This document shows positions 27,017 to 35,319 of a DNA stretch of 64,000 nucleotides, one piece after another. Under the pieces are notes generated by a model. It was not told the DNA's origin and searched no databases. It saw only the letters and a list, made by a program, of their open reading frames with translations. The position numbers and the translations under genes were made by a program. This DNA is from Paenibacillus sp. MSJ-34 (GTDB lineage: Bacteria > Bacillota > Bacilli > Paenibacillales > Paenibacillaceae), in NCBI RefSeq assembly GCF_018918005.1, contig NZ_JAHLPR010000001.1, positions 1 through 64,000 of the forward strand, given 5' to 3'. Position 1 is the first letter of the stretch; each line of letters opens with the position of its first letter.

Positions 27017-28135
27017 ATGGCAAACAAGCGGGACTACTACGAAGTGCTCGGCGTCGGGAAGAACGCGTCCGAAGATGAGATTAAGAAAGCGTACCGCAAG
27101 TTGGCACGGCAATATCACCCGGACGTCAATAAGGCCGCGGACGCAGAAGAAAAGTTTAAAGAAGTGAAGGAAGCGTACGACGTGCTGAGCGATACGCAAA
27201 AACGCGCCACGTACGACCAATACGGCCATATCGATCCGAACCAGGGAATGGGAGGCGGCTTCGGCGGCGCGGATTTCGGCGGCTTCGGCGACATCTTCGA
27301 CATGTTCTTCGGCGGCGGCGGACGGCGCGATCCGAATGCGCCGCAGCGCGGCAACGATTTGCAATATACGATGACGATCGAGTTCAAGGAAGCGGTATTC
27401 GGCAAGGAAACGGACATTAAGATACCGCGTACGGAAAACTGCGACACTTGCTTCGGTACGGGGGCGAAACCGGGCACCAAGCCGGAAACCTGCTCGACAT
27501 GCCGCGGGACCGGCCAACAGGAAGTGGTGCAGAATACGCCGTTCGGCCGGATGGTCAACCGCAGGGCTTGCTCCACATGCGGCGGAACGGGCAAAATCAT
27601 CAAAGAACGTTGTACGACATGTCACGGCGCGGGCAAAGTGAAAAAACAACGCACCATTCACGTCAAAATTCCGGCAGGCGTCGACGACGGCGCGCAACTG
27701 CGCATGTCCGGCGAAGGGGAGAGCGGTTTGCGCGGCGGACCGCCGGGGGATTTATATATTGTCTTCCGCGTCAAGCCGCATGATTTCTTCGATCGGGAAG
27801 GCGACGACATCTATTGCGAAGTGCCGCTCACGTTCGCGCAGGCGGCGCTCGGCGACGAGATTGAGATTCCGACCTTGACCGAGAAGGTGAAGCTGAAGAT
27901 TCCGGCCGGAACGCAGACAGGAACCTATTTCCGCTTGAAAGGAAAAGGCGTTCCGCGCTTGCGCGGCATCGGGCAAGGCGATCAGCACGTCAAAGTCGTG
28001 ATCGTTACGCCGACGAAATTAAGCGAGGAGCAGAAGGAATTGCTCCGCCAGTTTGCCGGATTAGACGGCGAACATACGCATGAACAGCAGCAATCATTTT
28101 TTGACCGGATGAAAAGAGCGTTTCGCGGCGAATAA
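27017..28135 (+). CDS. dnaJ: Chaperone DnaJ (Hsp40)
   Basis: A 372-residue type I Hsp40 that stimulates DnaK ATPase. The J domain holds HPD at 34-36; a Gly/Phe-rich stretch ([20 protein letters not shown]) follows; four zinc-finger repeats [24 protein letters not shown] and CTTCHGAG are intact; the two C-terminal beta domains complete the protein. Start ATG 27017 is 99 nt after dnaK and follows GGGGG. It is the last heat-shock gene before a strong terminator. Confidence 0.98.
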   Translation: MANKRDYYEVLGVGKNASEDEIKKAYRKLARQYHPDVNKAADAEEKFKEVKEAYDVLSDTQKRATYDQYGHIDPNQGMGGGFGGADFGGFGDIFDMFFGGGGRRDPNAPQRGNDLQYTMTIEFKEAVFGKETDIKIPRTENCDTCFGTGAKPGTKPETCSTCRGTGQQEVVQNTPFGRMVNRRACSTCGGTGKIIKERCTTCHGAGKVKKQRTIHVKIPAGVDDGAQLRMSGEGESGLRGGPPGDLYIVFRVKPHDFFDREGDDIYCEVPLTFAQAALGDEIEIPTLTEKVKLKIPAGTQTGTYFRLKGKGVPRLRGIGQGDQHVKVVIVTPTKLSEEQKELLRQFAGLDGEHTHEQQQSFFDRMKRAFRGE

Positions 28136-28146
28136 TTCGCCATCCG

Positions 28147-28186
28147 TCCCGTTCCACAATGCCATCGTGGAGCGGGATATTTTTTA
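28147..28186 (+). terminator. Intrinsic terminator of the heat-shock operon
   Basis: Stem TCCCGTTCCAC (28147-28157) / GTGGAGCGGGA (28167-28177), followed by TATTTTTTAT. Confidence 0.9.
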
Positions 28187-28229
28187 TATGTCGGGCGTTT
28201 TCCTAAACAGCAAATTGGAATGATTTGTA

Positions 28230-28257
28230 TTGATTTTCTCGTAAAAAGATTTATAAT
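28230..28257 (+). promoter_or_regulatory. Sigma-A-like promoter for the MFS gene
   Basis: TTGATT (28230-28235), 16-bp spacer, TATAAT (28252-28257), 36 bp before the ATG at 28293. Confidence 0.6.
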
Positions 28258-28292
28258 ATGGGGATTACGAATCGAATGCGGGAGCGTAGCCA

Positions 28293-29486
28293 ATGAACAG
28301 ACTAATTTGGATGGGATGTTTATCGTATTTATTAATCGGATTGGCCCATGTCGTCATCGGATCGGTTTTGGTCGAGATGGTCGGGCGTTACGGCGTCAAT
28401 TACGGCGTCGGCGGACAACTCGTATTCGCTCAATTCAGCGGTTTCCTTGTGGGAGTGCTGGCGATTCCGTGGTTATCTTCGAGATGGGGCAAGCGCAGCT
28501 GTTTAGTCGTCTTGTCCGCTTGCTTAGGCGTTGCCGAACTGGCGTACAGCTTCCTTCCCGCCTGGGAATGGATGTACGCGATCGGATTTGTCGCCGGGTT
28601 CGGGTTCGGCGGCATCGAGGCGGTTGTCGGCGCGTTGATCATCGATTATATCGAAGAGAAGAAAGCGGTCGTCATGAGCAGGCTGGAAGTGTTGTTCGGC
28701 GTCGGCGCGCTTGTTATGCCGCTGATCGCCAGTTGGTTGATTTTACGGTCGGCCTGGCAGTATTCTTTTATCCTAATTGGCGTATTTTCTTTGATTATGG
28801 CTTTATGCTGGGCGCTATTGCCGCTTGGCAAAGTAGACCGCGACATCGCCAAATCGGCCCGCGTTTCCGCGGCTAAGACCGGCACAGCGGCATATGTTCG
28901 GCGGGAACTTCCGCTTCTCGTTATATTCGCTTGCTTCTTTCTCGTCTATGTCGGCGTCGAGATGAGCATCGTCAACTTCGTCCCTGCCGTTTTGATCGAT
29001 CATATTAACATCACGCCGGCCGCCGCATCGCTAAGCGTCACGTTTTTCTGGATTACGATGGCGATCGGGCGCTTATTCGCCGGCTTCATCGCCGAGAAGA
29101 TCCAATACGCCAATTATTTGCTTTGGAGCACGCTCGGATCGCTCGTCATTTTTATCGCTTTCGGCTTCGCTCCGAACGGATGGAGCTCGTTCGCGGCCAT
29201 TATGGCGTTGGGCTTGACGATGTCGGGCATTTTCGCGATAGCGCTCATCTACGCCAATGCGCTGCTGCCGGGCAGAACGGAGCGAACGACCAGCATTCTC
29301 ATCGCTTGCGGCGGGATTGGCGGCGCGCTGCTGCCGCTTGCCACCGGCTGGACGATCGAGCGCCTGACGATGGGCGCCGCGATTGGATTATTGGCAGGAG
29401 GATTCGCCATATTGCTCCTGCTTAGCATCGTCGCTTTCCGGTTGAAGAAGCGCGTCGTACCGCAAACGATTACGGAGTCCGCTTAA
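28293..29486 (+). CDS. MFS sugar:proton symporter, GlcP-like
   Basis: A 397-residue major facilitator with about 12 membrane segments. Its pattern follows Bacillus GlcP, the glucose/mannose:H+ symporter, segment by segment: QFSGFLVGVLAIPWL, GFGGIEAVVGALIIDYIEE, MSRLEVLFGVGALVMPLI, VGVEMSIVNFVPAVLI and FFWITMAIGRLFAGFI. It would act in the cytoplasmic membrane. It has its own promoter and terminator and is an insertion in the dnaJ-prmA interval, which is closed in Bacillus. The substrate is a guess from family only; a related drug/sugar exporter cannot be excluded. Confidence 0.8.
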   Translation: MNRLIWMGCLSYLLIGLAHVVIGSVLVEMVGRYGVNYGVGGQLVFAQFSGFLVGVLAIPWLSSRWGKRSCLVVLSACLGVAELAYSFLPAWEWMYAIGFVAGFGFGGIEAVVGALIIDYIEEKKAVVMSRLEVLFGVGALVMPLIASWLILRSAWQYSFILIGVFSLIMALCWALLPLGKVDRDIAKSARVSAAKTGTAAYVRRELPLLVIFACFFLVYVGVEMSIVNFVPAVLIDHINITPAAASLSVTFFWITMAIGRLFAGFIAEKIQYANYLLWSTLGSLVIFIAFGFAPNGWSSFAAIMALGLTMSGIFAIALIYANALLPGRTERTTSILIACGGIGGALLPLATGWTIERLTMGAAIGLLAGGFAILLLLSIVAFRLKKRVVPQTITESA

Positions 29487-29491
29487 GCAGA

Positions 29492-29525
29492 CAATCCGGC
29501 ACTCCCTGAGGGGGCCGGATTGTTT
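29492..29525 (+). terminator. Intrinsic terminator after the MFS gene
   Basis: Stem CAATCCGGC (29492-29500) / GCCGGATTG (29514-29522) followed by TTTC; short T-run. Confidence 0.65.
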
Positions 29526-29572
29526 CAATCTTGCCCGTTGCCGATTTGCCCGCCGCCGAATCGCTCGCAGAC

Positions 29573-29760
29573 ATGTTGTAAGAAATACAACATTTCGGGC
29601 GGAGAGAAGGCGGAATGGGGCGCTATGCTGCATAGAATGCAACATAATCGGGGTTGAAATCGCTTCAAGCCCCGCTCTAAAGGCAAAATGTTGTATAAAC
29701 TGCAACATTGCCAGCATTTTTATCAGGAGAAGAAACGAAATGTTGTATTTTATACAGTAT
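29573..29760. repeat. Phased four-unit palindrome array A
   Basis: Four 21-bp units of the form ATGTTGTA-N5-TACAACAT at 29573-29593, 29625-29645, 29688-29708 and 29740-29760 (the last with TACAGTAT). Centre-to-centre distances are 52, 63 and 52 bp, close to whole helical turns. A further inverted repeat CGGGGTTGAA / TTCAAGCCCCG sits in the central gap (29649-29674). Spacers are unrelated in sequence. No ORF in this interval is credible. Confidence 0.85.
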
Positions 29761-29872
29761 AGATCCCCGTTTCTGAAGGCAGGCTGAAATTTTGGAACAA
29801 CGCGGAAGCAAAGCACCCTCAAGCCCTTTCTTCGTTCGCCGAAGTTCGGCCCGCCGTCGAATAAATGCGACG

Positions 29873-29966
29873 GAAGATCGCCTGCTCAAGCCGGAATCGC
29901 CCCGGATGGCGGGCGATCTTCGCCTTCCGGTTAAAATCTTTTTGTTTGAAGCATTCTATAGGATAA
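29873..29966 (+). promoter_or_regulatory. Hairpin and possible stress-type promoter before the YfhD-like gene
   Basis: A 10-bp stem GAAGATCGCC (29873-29882) / GGCGATCTTC (29912-29921) lies upstream of GTTT (29944-29947), 13 bp, GGATAA (29961-29966), which resembles a sigma-B-type promoter with one mismatch. The sigma-factor call is weak. Confidence 0.3.
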
Positions 29967-30011
29967 GCAAGGCTTACCATCAATAGAATGAAACAGCTAA
30001 GGAGAAGACCG

Positions 30012-30170
30012 ATGAACAACAATAACGGAAAAAGACGCGCAAATCCTAACAACCGTTTGCCGGTCGCGAAAAACGAAGATGTCGAGTTTGCGCAAGAGCT
30101 CGCGGATCAGGCGGATGTAACGGCGCAGCGCCGCGCGGCGGAAGCGGACCGGCGCCAGGAAGCGGAGTGA
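30012..30170 (+). CDS. Small YfhD-like protein
   Basis: A 52-residue hydrophilic protein. An Asn/Arg-rich N-terminus is followed by LPVAKNEDVEFAQELADQAD and an Ala/Arg/Glu helix, the pattern of the YfhD family of small Bacillales proteins whose role is unknown. ATG 30012 lies 7 nt after AAGGAG. The next gene starts 6 nt after the stop, so they form a pair. Family assignment is by pattern memory only. Confidence 0.65.
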   Translation: MNNNNGKRRANPNNRLPVAKNEDVEFAQELADQADVTAQRRAAEADRRQEAE

Positions 30171-30175
30171 GAGCC

Positions 30176-30556
30176 ATGAGCGAAGCGCAGTTGAAAGCGG
30201 CGTTCGTGCGGGAGGCCGACGCGGAAGCCGCAGCCAATAAGTTGAAGGCGCTGCGAATCGAGCAAGTGTCGTTCAACCGGACGGGCGGCCGCGCGGACGA
30301 TGCCGGACTTTCGGACGAAGAAGGGTATTATGCCGCCGCCGCCCTCGGAGGCATGGGCTATATGCCGGGATCGACCGCATCCGCATTGGGCGGAATGATT
30401 CCGTTCGCTGCCGTTTCCGAACTGGGAGACGCGCTCGGGGACGACGGCAACGGCGGCGCTCCGCAGCGCCATATCGTACTCTCGGCGAGCGTCAGCGACG
30501 AGATGCGTGACAAGGCGGAGCGAATTATCGAACTGGAAGGCGGCACCCTTCTTTAA
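30176..30556 (+). CDS. Small Ala/Gly-rich protein of unknown function
   Basis: 126 residues. N-terminal part FVREADAEAAANKLKALRIE resembles the first beta-alpha unit of a ferredoxin-like fold as in small stress proteins that act on ions or permeability, then a Gly/Ala-rich hydrophobic middle (AAAALGGMGYMPGS) and a C-terminal beta strand plus helix (HIVLSASVSDEMRDKAERII). I do not recognise a named family. GGAG lies about 8 nt before ATG 30176. It is followed by a strong terminator, ending this two-gene unit. Confidence 0.7.
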   Translation: MSEAQLKAAFVREADAEAAANKLKALRIEQVSFNRTGGRADDAGLSDEEGYYAAAALGGMGYMPGSTASALGGMIPFAAVSELGDALGDDGNGGAPQRHIVLSASVSDEMRDKAERIIELEGGTLL

Positions 30557-30593
30557 GCGGTGCTGAAAAGCTGACTTTTGGAACACGCATTTT

Positions 30594-30618
30594 AACTCCC
30601 GACCACGGGAGTTTTTTT
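30594..30618 (+). terminator. Intrinsic terminator
   Basis: Stem AACTCCCG (30594-30601) / CGGGAGTT (30606-30613) with ACCA loop, then a T-run. Confidence 0.9.
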
Positions 30619-30676
30619 GTGAAATATTATATTGTATAGTACAATAAAACGATAAAGCAATTTGGGGGGAACATCG

Positions 30677-31654
30677 ATGTTGTGGCATGAAATAACGATA
30701 CATACGACCGAGGAAGCGGTGGAGATGATCTCCAATTTTTTGCATGAAGCGGGTGCGGGCGGCGTATCGATTGAAGAATCGGGAACGTTGAACAAAAAGC
30801 GGGATACATCGCTCGGGCAATGGTACGAGTTTCCGCTGAACGATATTCCGGAAGGACAAGCAGTCATTCAAGGTTACTTCGCCGAGGAAACCGATATGGA
30901 CGAAATCGCGGAGCAAATACGGCCTCGCATCGAGCAGCTGCGCGAATTCGACATCGATCCGGGCCAATATACCATTCGTTTTCGCACTGTGAACGAGGAA
31001 GATTGGGCGAACGCCTGGAAGCAATATTTCAAGCCGATTCGCGTATCGGATACGTTAACCATTAAGCCGACGTGGGAACAATACGCGCCTAAGAGCCAAG
31101 ACGAGAAAATGATCGAGCTCGATCCCGGCATGGCGTTCGGAACCGGCACGCATCCGACGACTTCGCTTTGCCTGCGCACATTGGAGAGCGTCATTCAAGG
31201 CGGGGAAGAGGTTATCGACGTCGGCACCGGTTCGGGCATTTTGGCGATCGGAGCCGCGAAGCTGGGGGCGAAGCAGGTGCTCGCGCTTGATTTGGACCCG
31301 GTGGCGGTGTCGAGCGCCGGGGAGAATGTGCGTTTAAACGGATTGGAACATCAAATTACCGTTCATTTGAGCGATCTGCTTCAAGTGTTGAACGATGCAA
31401 ACGGCGAGGAAGGTGCCAAGCTCGGCGTTACGCTGCCCGTTCAGGTGGTCGTCGCCAACATTTTGGCCGAGATTATTCTGCTGTTTATTGACGATGTATA
31501 TCGGGTTCTGCAGCCGGGCGGTACGTACATCGCCTCCGGCATATACAAAAATAAAGAGCAAGTCGTTGCGGACGCTCTGGAAGCAGCGAACTTCACGATC
31601 GTGGAACGGTTCCGCGACGAAGACTGGATCGCGTTTGTCGCGAGAAAGAAGTAG
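30677..31654 (+). CDS. prmA: Ribosomal protein L11 methyltransferase PrmA
   Basis: A 325-residue SAM-dependent methyltransferase of ribosomal protein L11. The N-terminal L11-recognition domain starts MLWHEITIHTTEEAVEMISN, the usual opening in Bacillales. The SAM-binding motif is DVGTGSGILAIGAAKLGAK, preceded by LDPGMAFGTGTHPTTSLCLR, and VVVANILAEIILLF marks motif IV. I chose ATG 30677 after a run of six G; the TTG frame from 30662 is less likely. It follows a terminator and lies 8 nt before the M50 gene. Confidence 0.95.
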   Translation: MLWHEITIHTTEEAVEMISNFLHEAGAGGVSIEESGTLNKKRDTSLGQWYEFPLNDIPEGQAVIQGYFAEETDMDEIAEQIRPRIEQLREFDIDPGQYTIRFRTVNEEDWANAWKQYFKPIRVSDTLTIKPTWEQYAPKSQDEKMIELDPGMAFGTGTHPTTSLCLRTLESVIQGGEEVIDVGTGSGILAIGAAKLGAKQVLALDLDPVAVSSAGENVRLNGLEHQITVHLSDLLQVLNDANGEEGAKLGVTLPVQVVVANILAEIILLFIDDVYRVLQPGGTYIASGIYKNKEQVVADALEAANFTIVERFRDEDWIAFVARKK

Positions 31655-31662
31655 GTGAATCT

Positions 31663-32352
31663 ATGGAAATGTTGCAGCAGCTCGTCCGTTTTCCTCTAGA
31701 GCATGTACCCTTTATTTTTCTCGTCTTAATGGTCGCATTTACGGTACATGAATTTTCGCATGCTTATTTTGCGTACAAATTCGGCGATCCTACGGCGAAG
31801 CTGCTCGGGCGGGTTACGTTAAACCCGCGCGTGCATCTTGACGTGCTCGGTACGATTTTGTTGTTCGTCGCCGGCTTCGGCTGGGCGAAGCCCGTTCCCG
31901 TCAATCGGGACAACTTCGCCAATCCGCGCCTGATGGGGATCGTCGTCTCGGCGGCAGGACCGATGAGCAATTTATTCGTCGCGTTCATCGGGACGATGCT
32001 CTACTATATTCTATTCCGGTTTCATTTGGCCGAATGGATCTTATCGCAAAATGTCCGCGTATACGAAGCGATCGACATTTTCCTAGGCTATTTGGTCAAT
32101 ATCAATATTTTATTGTTTCTGTTTAATTTGATTCCGCTGCCCCCGCTTGACGGGTACCGGATTTTGGAGGATTTGGCGCCTCGCGGCCTGCGCGGGAAGC
32201 TGCAGCAGTTGGAGAAATGGTCTATTTTCATTTTTTTGATTATCGTCTTTATCCCGCCGATCCAGAAGGTGACGCTCGTGCCGCTATTTTCGCTGATTCA
32301 GCCGATTCATGTCGGTTTCTACCGTTTCTTCACGACATTGTTCGGCACGTAG
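31663..32352 (+). CDS. M50-family membrane metalloprotease (site-2 protease-like)
   Basis: A 229-residue membrane protein with zinc motif HEFSH at 29-33 in the second hydrophobic segment and the third ligand region PLPPLDGYRIL near 160. It is of the short, PDZ-less group (YwhC/Rip2-like), not RseP/SpoIVFB. The substrate is unknown. ATG 31663 lies between prmA and rsmE, and is probably co-transcribed with prmA. The motif set looks complete, so it should be catalytically active. Confidence 0.9.
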   Translation: MEMLQQLVRFPLEHVPFIFLVLMVAFTVHEFSHAYFAYKFGDPTAKLLGRVTLNPRVHLDVLGTILLFVAGFGWAKPVPVNRDNFANPRLMGIVVSAAGPMSNLFVAFIGTMLYYILFRFHLAEWILSQNVRVYEAIDIFLGYLVNINILLFLFNLIPLPPLDGYRILEDLAPRGLRGKLQQLEKWSIFIFLIIVFIPPIQKVTLVPLFSLIQPIHVGFYRFFTTLFGT

Positions 32353-32447
32353 ATCGTTCTGTGGTAAATGTTATAAACGCTAGATTTTGCGGGGCAAAAG
32401 AGTTATGATGTTGTTTGGTGATTTAGAGCGATTAAAGGTTGATGAAC

Positions 32448-33212
32448 ATGCAGCGTTATTTTATTGCGCCGGACCAATTCGGCGAACATACGGTGACGAT
32501 CGTCGGCGACGATGCGCGCCATTTGACGAAAGTGATGCGTGCCCGAAGCGGCGAGAAGATCGTTGTGTGCGACGGGGTATCGCGCGAGGCGGTAGCCGAG
32601 ATTGCGAATATCGGCACGGGCAGCGTCGAAGCGAAAATTATCGAGCTGCGGCCCGTTACGCAGGAGCCTTGGCTGCAGGTAACGGTTGCGCAAAGCTTGC
32701 CCAAAGGCGATAAGATGGAGACCGTCATTCAGAAATGTACGGAAATCGGCGCCGTGCGTTTTATCCCGTTCGTATCCGAACGGACCATCGTCCAGTACGA
32801 TGCGAAGAAAGAAACGAAGCGTCTGGAGAGATGGAGCAGAATCGCGAAGGAAGCCGCGGAACAAGCGCATCGCGGGCGCATTCCCGAAGTGGAAGAGACG
32901 AATGCTTGGAAGCAATTGCTGCATCGTTTCGCGTCGTACGATCTTGTTTTGTTTTGCTATGAAAAAGAACAATCCGGCAAATTGCGCGAATGCATCTCGC
33001 CTTTGATCCATAAAAGGGACGGCGGCGGAACGTTAGACGTTCTGCTCGTGATCGGCCCGGAAGGCGGGTTCGCCGAGGGCGAATGCTTGGCCGCGGAAGC
33101 GGCAGGGGCGAAGCCGGTAGGGTTGGGAGCGCGAATATTGCGCACGGAAACGGCCGCGATGGTCGGTTTGACGTGCCTATTATATGAATCCGGAGAGATG
33201 GGAGGAGTTTGA
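32448..33212 (+). CDS. rsmE: 16S rRNA (uracil1498-N3)-methyltransferase RsmE
   Basis: A 254-residue SPOUT-class methyltransferase of 16S rRNA position U1498. The N-terminal PUA-like domain (MQRYFIAPDQFGEHTVTIVG) is followed by the trefoil-knot motifs LVIGPEGGFAEGE and GLGARILRTETAAM. ATG 32448 sits 9 nt after AAAGG and gives the normal MQRYF start. It ends 4 nt before mtaB, so the two are coupled, as in Bacillus (yqeU-yqeV). Confidence 0.95.
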   Translation: MQRYFIAPDQFGEHTVTIVGDDARHLTKVMRARSGEKIVVCDGVSREAVAEIANIGTGSVEAKIIELRPVTQEPWLQVTVAQSLPKGDKMETVIQKCTEIGAVRFIPFVSERTIVQYDAKKETKRLERWSRIAKEAAEQAHRGRIPEVEETNAWKQLLHRFASYDLVLFCYEKEQSGKLRECISPLIHKRDGGGTLDVLLVIGPEGGFAEGECLAAEAAGAKPVGLGARILRTETAAMVGLTCLLYESGEMGGV

Positions 33213-33216
33213 CCAA

Positions 33217-34569
33217 ATGCCGTCGGTAGCATTTTATACATTAGGTTGCAAAGTCAATTTTTACGATACGGAAGCAATATGGCAGTTGTTCAAAAACGAA
33301 GGCTACGAGCAAGTCGATTTCGAACAAACGGCCGACGTTTATTTGATCAACACATGCACAGTCACGAATACGGGCGACAAGAAAAGCAGGCAAATTATTC
33401 GCCGCGCCGTTCGCCGCAATCCCGACGCGATTATCGCCGTGACGGGCTGCTATGCGCAGACGTCCCCGGCCGAAATTATGGACATCCCGGGTGTCGACCT
33501 CGTCATCGGGACCCAAGACCGGGATAAAATGATGCCGTATATCGAGCAAATTCAACGAGAACGCAAACCGGTCAACGCGGTGCGCAACATTATGAAGACG
33601 CGCGAATTCGAAGAGCTTGACGTGCCGGATTTTGCGGATCGGACGCGGGCGTTTTTGAAAATTCAGGAAGGCTGCAACAATTTCTGCACGTTTTGTATTA
33701 TTCCGTGGTCGCGCGGCCTGTCGCGCAGCCGCAATCCGGAAAGCGTCATTGAGCAAGCGAAACAGCTCGTAGCCGCCGGCTACAAGGAAATCGTCCTGAC
33801 GGGCATCCATACGGGCGGTTACGGCGACGATTTGGAAAATTACCGCCTTGCCAATTTATTGTGGGATTTGGATAAAGTCGACGGGCTGGAGCGCGTGCGC
33901 ATCAGTTCGATCGAAGCGAGCCAAATTACCGAAGAAGTGCTTGAAGTGCTGAACAAATCGGCCAAAATGTGCCGCCATTTGCACATTCCGCTGCAAGCGG
34001 GCGATGACGAAGTGCTGAAGAGAATGCGCCGCAAATATACGGTGGCCGAATTCGCCGAGAAAATCGAACGGATTCGCGAAGCGATGCCGGATGTAGCGAT
34101 TACGACCGACGTCATCGTCGGGTTTCCGGGGGAAACGGACGAAATGTTCCGGAACGGCTACGAGTTTATGGTAAAAATGAATTTTTCCGAGATGCACGTA
34201 TTCCCTTATTCGAAACGGACCGGTACGCCGGCGGCGCGGATGGAGGATCAGGTGGACGAAGAAGTGAAGCATGCGCGCGTGCATGAACTGATCGACTTGT
34301 CGGAGCGAATGCAGCTTGATTACGCCAAGCGATTCGTCGGACAGGTGGTTGACGTCATTCCGGAACGCGACTATAAAGGGGCGCCGGGAACGGGCAAACT
34401 GATGGGTTATTCCGACAATTACTTGCAAGTCGTCTTCGACGGCGACGAGTCGCTCATCGGCAAGCTGTGCCGCGTGAAAATTACCGAGGCGGGAGTCAAC
34501 GAAAGCGAAGGCCGGTTGGTGCGCGTGATCGACGACGCAGATTACGCTCCGAGGGCGGCCAATAGTTAA
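33217..34569 (+). CDS. mtaB: tRNA t6A37 methylthiotransferase MtaB
   Basis: A 450-residue radical SAM methylthiotransferase that turns t6A37 of tRNA into ms2t6A. The N-terminal cluster cysteines are in LGCKVN, NTCTVT and TGCYAQ; the radical SAM cluster motif is CNNFCTFCIIPWSRG; a TRAM RNA-binding domain ends the protein (VVFDGDESLIGKLCRVKITE). ATG 33217 lies 9 nt after GGAGGAG. All cluster cysteines are present. It is followed by a GC hairpin. Confidence 0.96.
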   Translation: MPSVAFYTLGCKVNFYDTEAIWQLFKNEGYEQVDFEQTADVYLINTCTVTNTGDKKSRQIIRRAVRRNPDAIIAVTGCYAQTSPAEIMDIPGVDLVIGTQDRDKMMPYIEQIQRERKPVNAVRNIMKTREFEELDVPDFADRTRAFLKIQEGCNNFCTFCIIPWSRGLSRSRNPESVIEQAKQLVAAGYKEIVLTGIHTGGYGDDLENYRLANLLWDLDKVDGLERVRISSIEASQITEEVLEVLNKSAKMCRHLHIPLQAGDDEVLKRMRRKYTVAEFAEKIERIREAMPDVAITTDVIVGFPGETDEMFRNGYEFMVKMNFSEMHVFPYSKRTGTPAARMEDQVDEEVKHARVHELIDLSERMQLDYAKRFVGQVVDVIPERDYKGAPGTGKLMGYSDNYLQVVFDGDESLIGKLCRVKITEAGVNESEGRLVRVIDDADYAPRAANS

Positions 34570-34585
34570 ACATGGATCTCAACCG

Positions 34586-34606
34586 CCCCGTCTGGCTAAG
34601 ACGGGG
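34586..34606 (+). terminator. GC-rich hairpin after mtaB, weak terminator
   Basis: Stem CCCCGTC (34586-34592) / GACGGGG (34600-34606) followed by TGATTGTTATTT, without a clean T-run. Confidence 0.45.
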
Positions 34607-34641
34607 TGATTGTTATTTCGAGAGGCGAAGGAGGAATTCGA

Positions 34642-35073
34642 ATGCAGGAAATTTCCGCAGGCGGCGTCGTATTCCGCAAACGGGCGGATCGGCTTGAAAT
34701 TCAACTGATACAGGACCGGTACGGCAAAATTTCTTTGGCTAAAGGGAAAATGGAACCGGGAGAAACGGTGGAGCAAACGGCGCTGCGCGAAATCGCGGAG
34801 GAAACCGGGATTACCGGCCGCATTGTCGAGCCGATCGAACGGATTGCCTACCAATACAGCAAGGCGGATGGACAAACGGTCGATAAAATCGTTCATTATT
34901 TTTTGGTGGAAGCGGTCGAAGGCTCTTTGCAGGCGCAAACGGAAGAAATTGAGGGCGTAGCGTGGTATGCCCCGGAAGAAGCTTGGGACAAACAGAAGCA
35001 ACACGGCTATTCGAATAACGATAATGTCTTGCGGAAAGCGTTTGAAAAATTGGGACAAAAGGCGGGACAGTAA
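34642..35073 (+). CDS. Nudix hydrolase
   Basis: A 143-residue Nudix-fold pyrophosphohydrolase. The Nudix box runs from GKMEPGE to REIAEETG (about residues 35-57) with all conserved Gly, Glu and Arg positions. The start MQEISAGGVVFRK resembles diadenosine-polyphosphate (Ap4A-type) hydrolases, but the substrate cannot be fixed. ATG 34642 has AAGGAGG at 7 nt. It is followed, on the other strand, by yqeW. Confidence 0.9.
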   Translation: MQEISAGGVVFRKRADRLEIQLIQDRYGKISLAKGKMEPGETVEQTALREIAEETGITGRIVEPIERIAYQYSKADGQTVDKIVHYFLVEAVEGSLQAQTEEIEGVAWYAPEEAWDKQKQHGYSNNDNVLRKAFEKLGQKAGQ

Positions 35074-35319
35074 AGGATGTGCTTACAAAACAGCTGGAAG
35101 CGAAGCGGCACGGCTTCTACAGCGTTTGTGTAAACGCGTCTGGGTGCCGGCACGCCGCGAACTGCCGGTCCGATCCGGGCGCCGTCGCCGCGGCATGCGG
35201 GCTTTCCTATCGCGCATATCTGGGGGAAGCGTCCGGCGGCGTGCGCGATACCGACACGGCGGCGCCAACGATCGAAGCGGACGCAATCCGCATCGGCACA
35301 AGTTCGGGCGCGGCGATCG
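35074..35319. other. Intergenic stretch without a supported gene
   Basis: GC-rich 246-bp interval between the Nudix gene and the convergent yqeW. A plus-strand frame of 102 codons from GTG 35079 runs to 35387 and overlaps the end of yqeW antisense. It has no good ribosome site and no recognisable family, so I do not call it. Confidence 0.4.

Noticed and set aside
28220-28876. 218-codon ORF overlapping the MFS gene start
   Set aside because: Arg-rich shadow in another frame of the GlcP-like gene.
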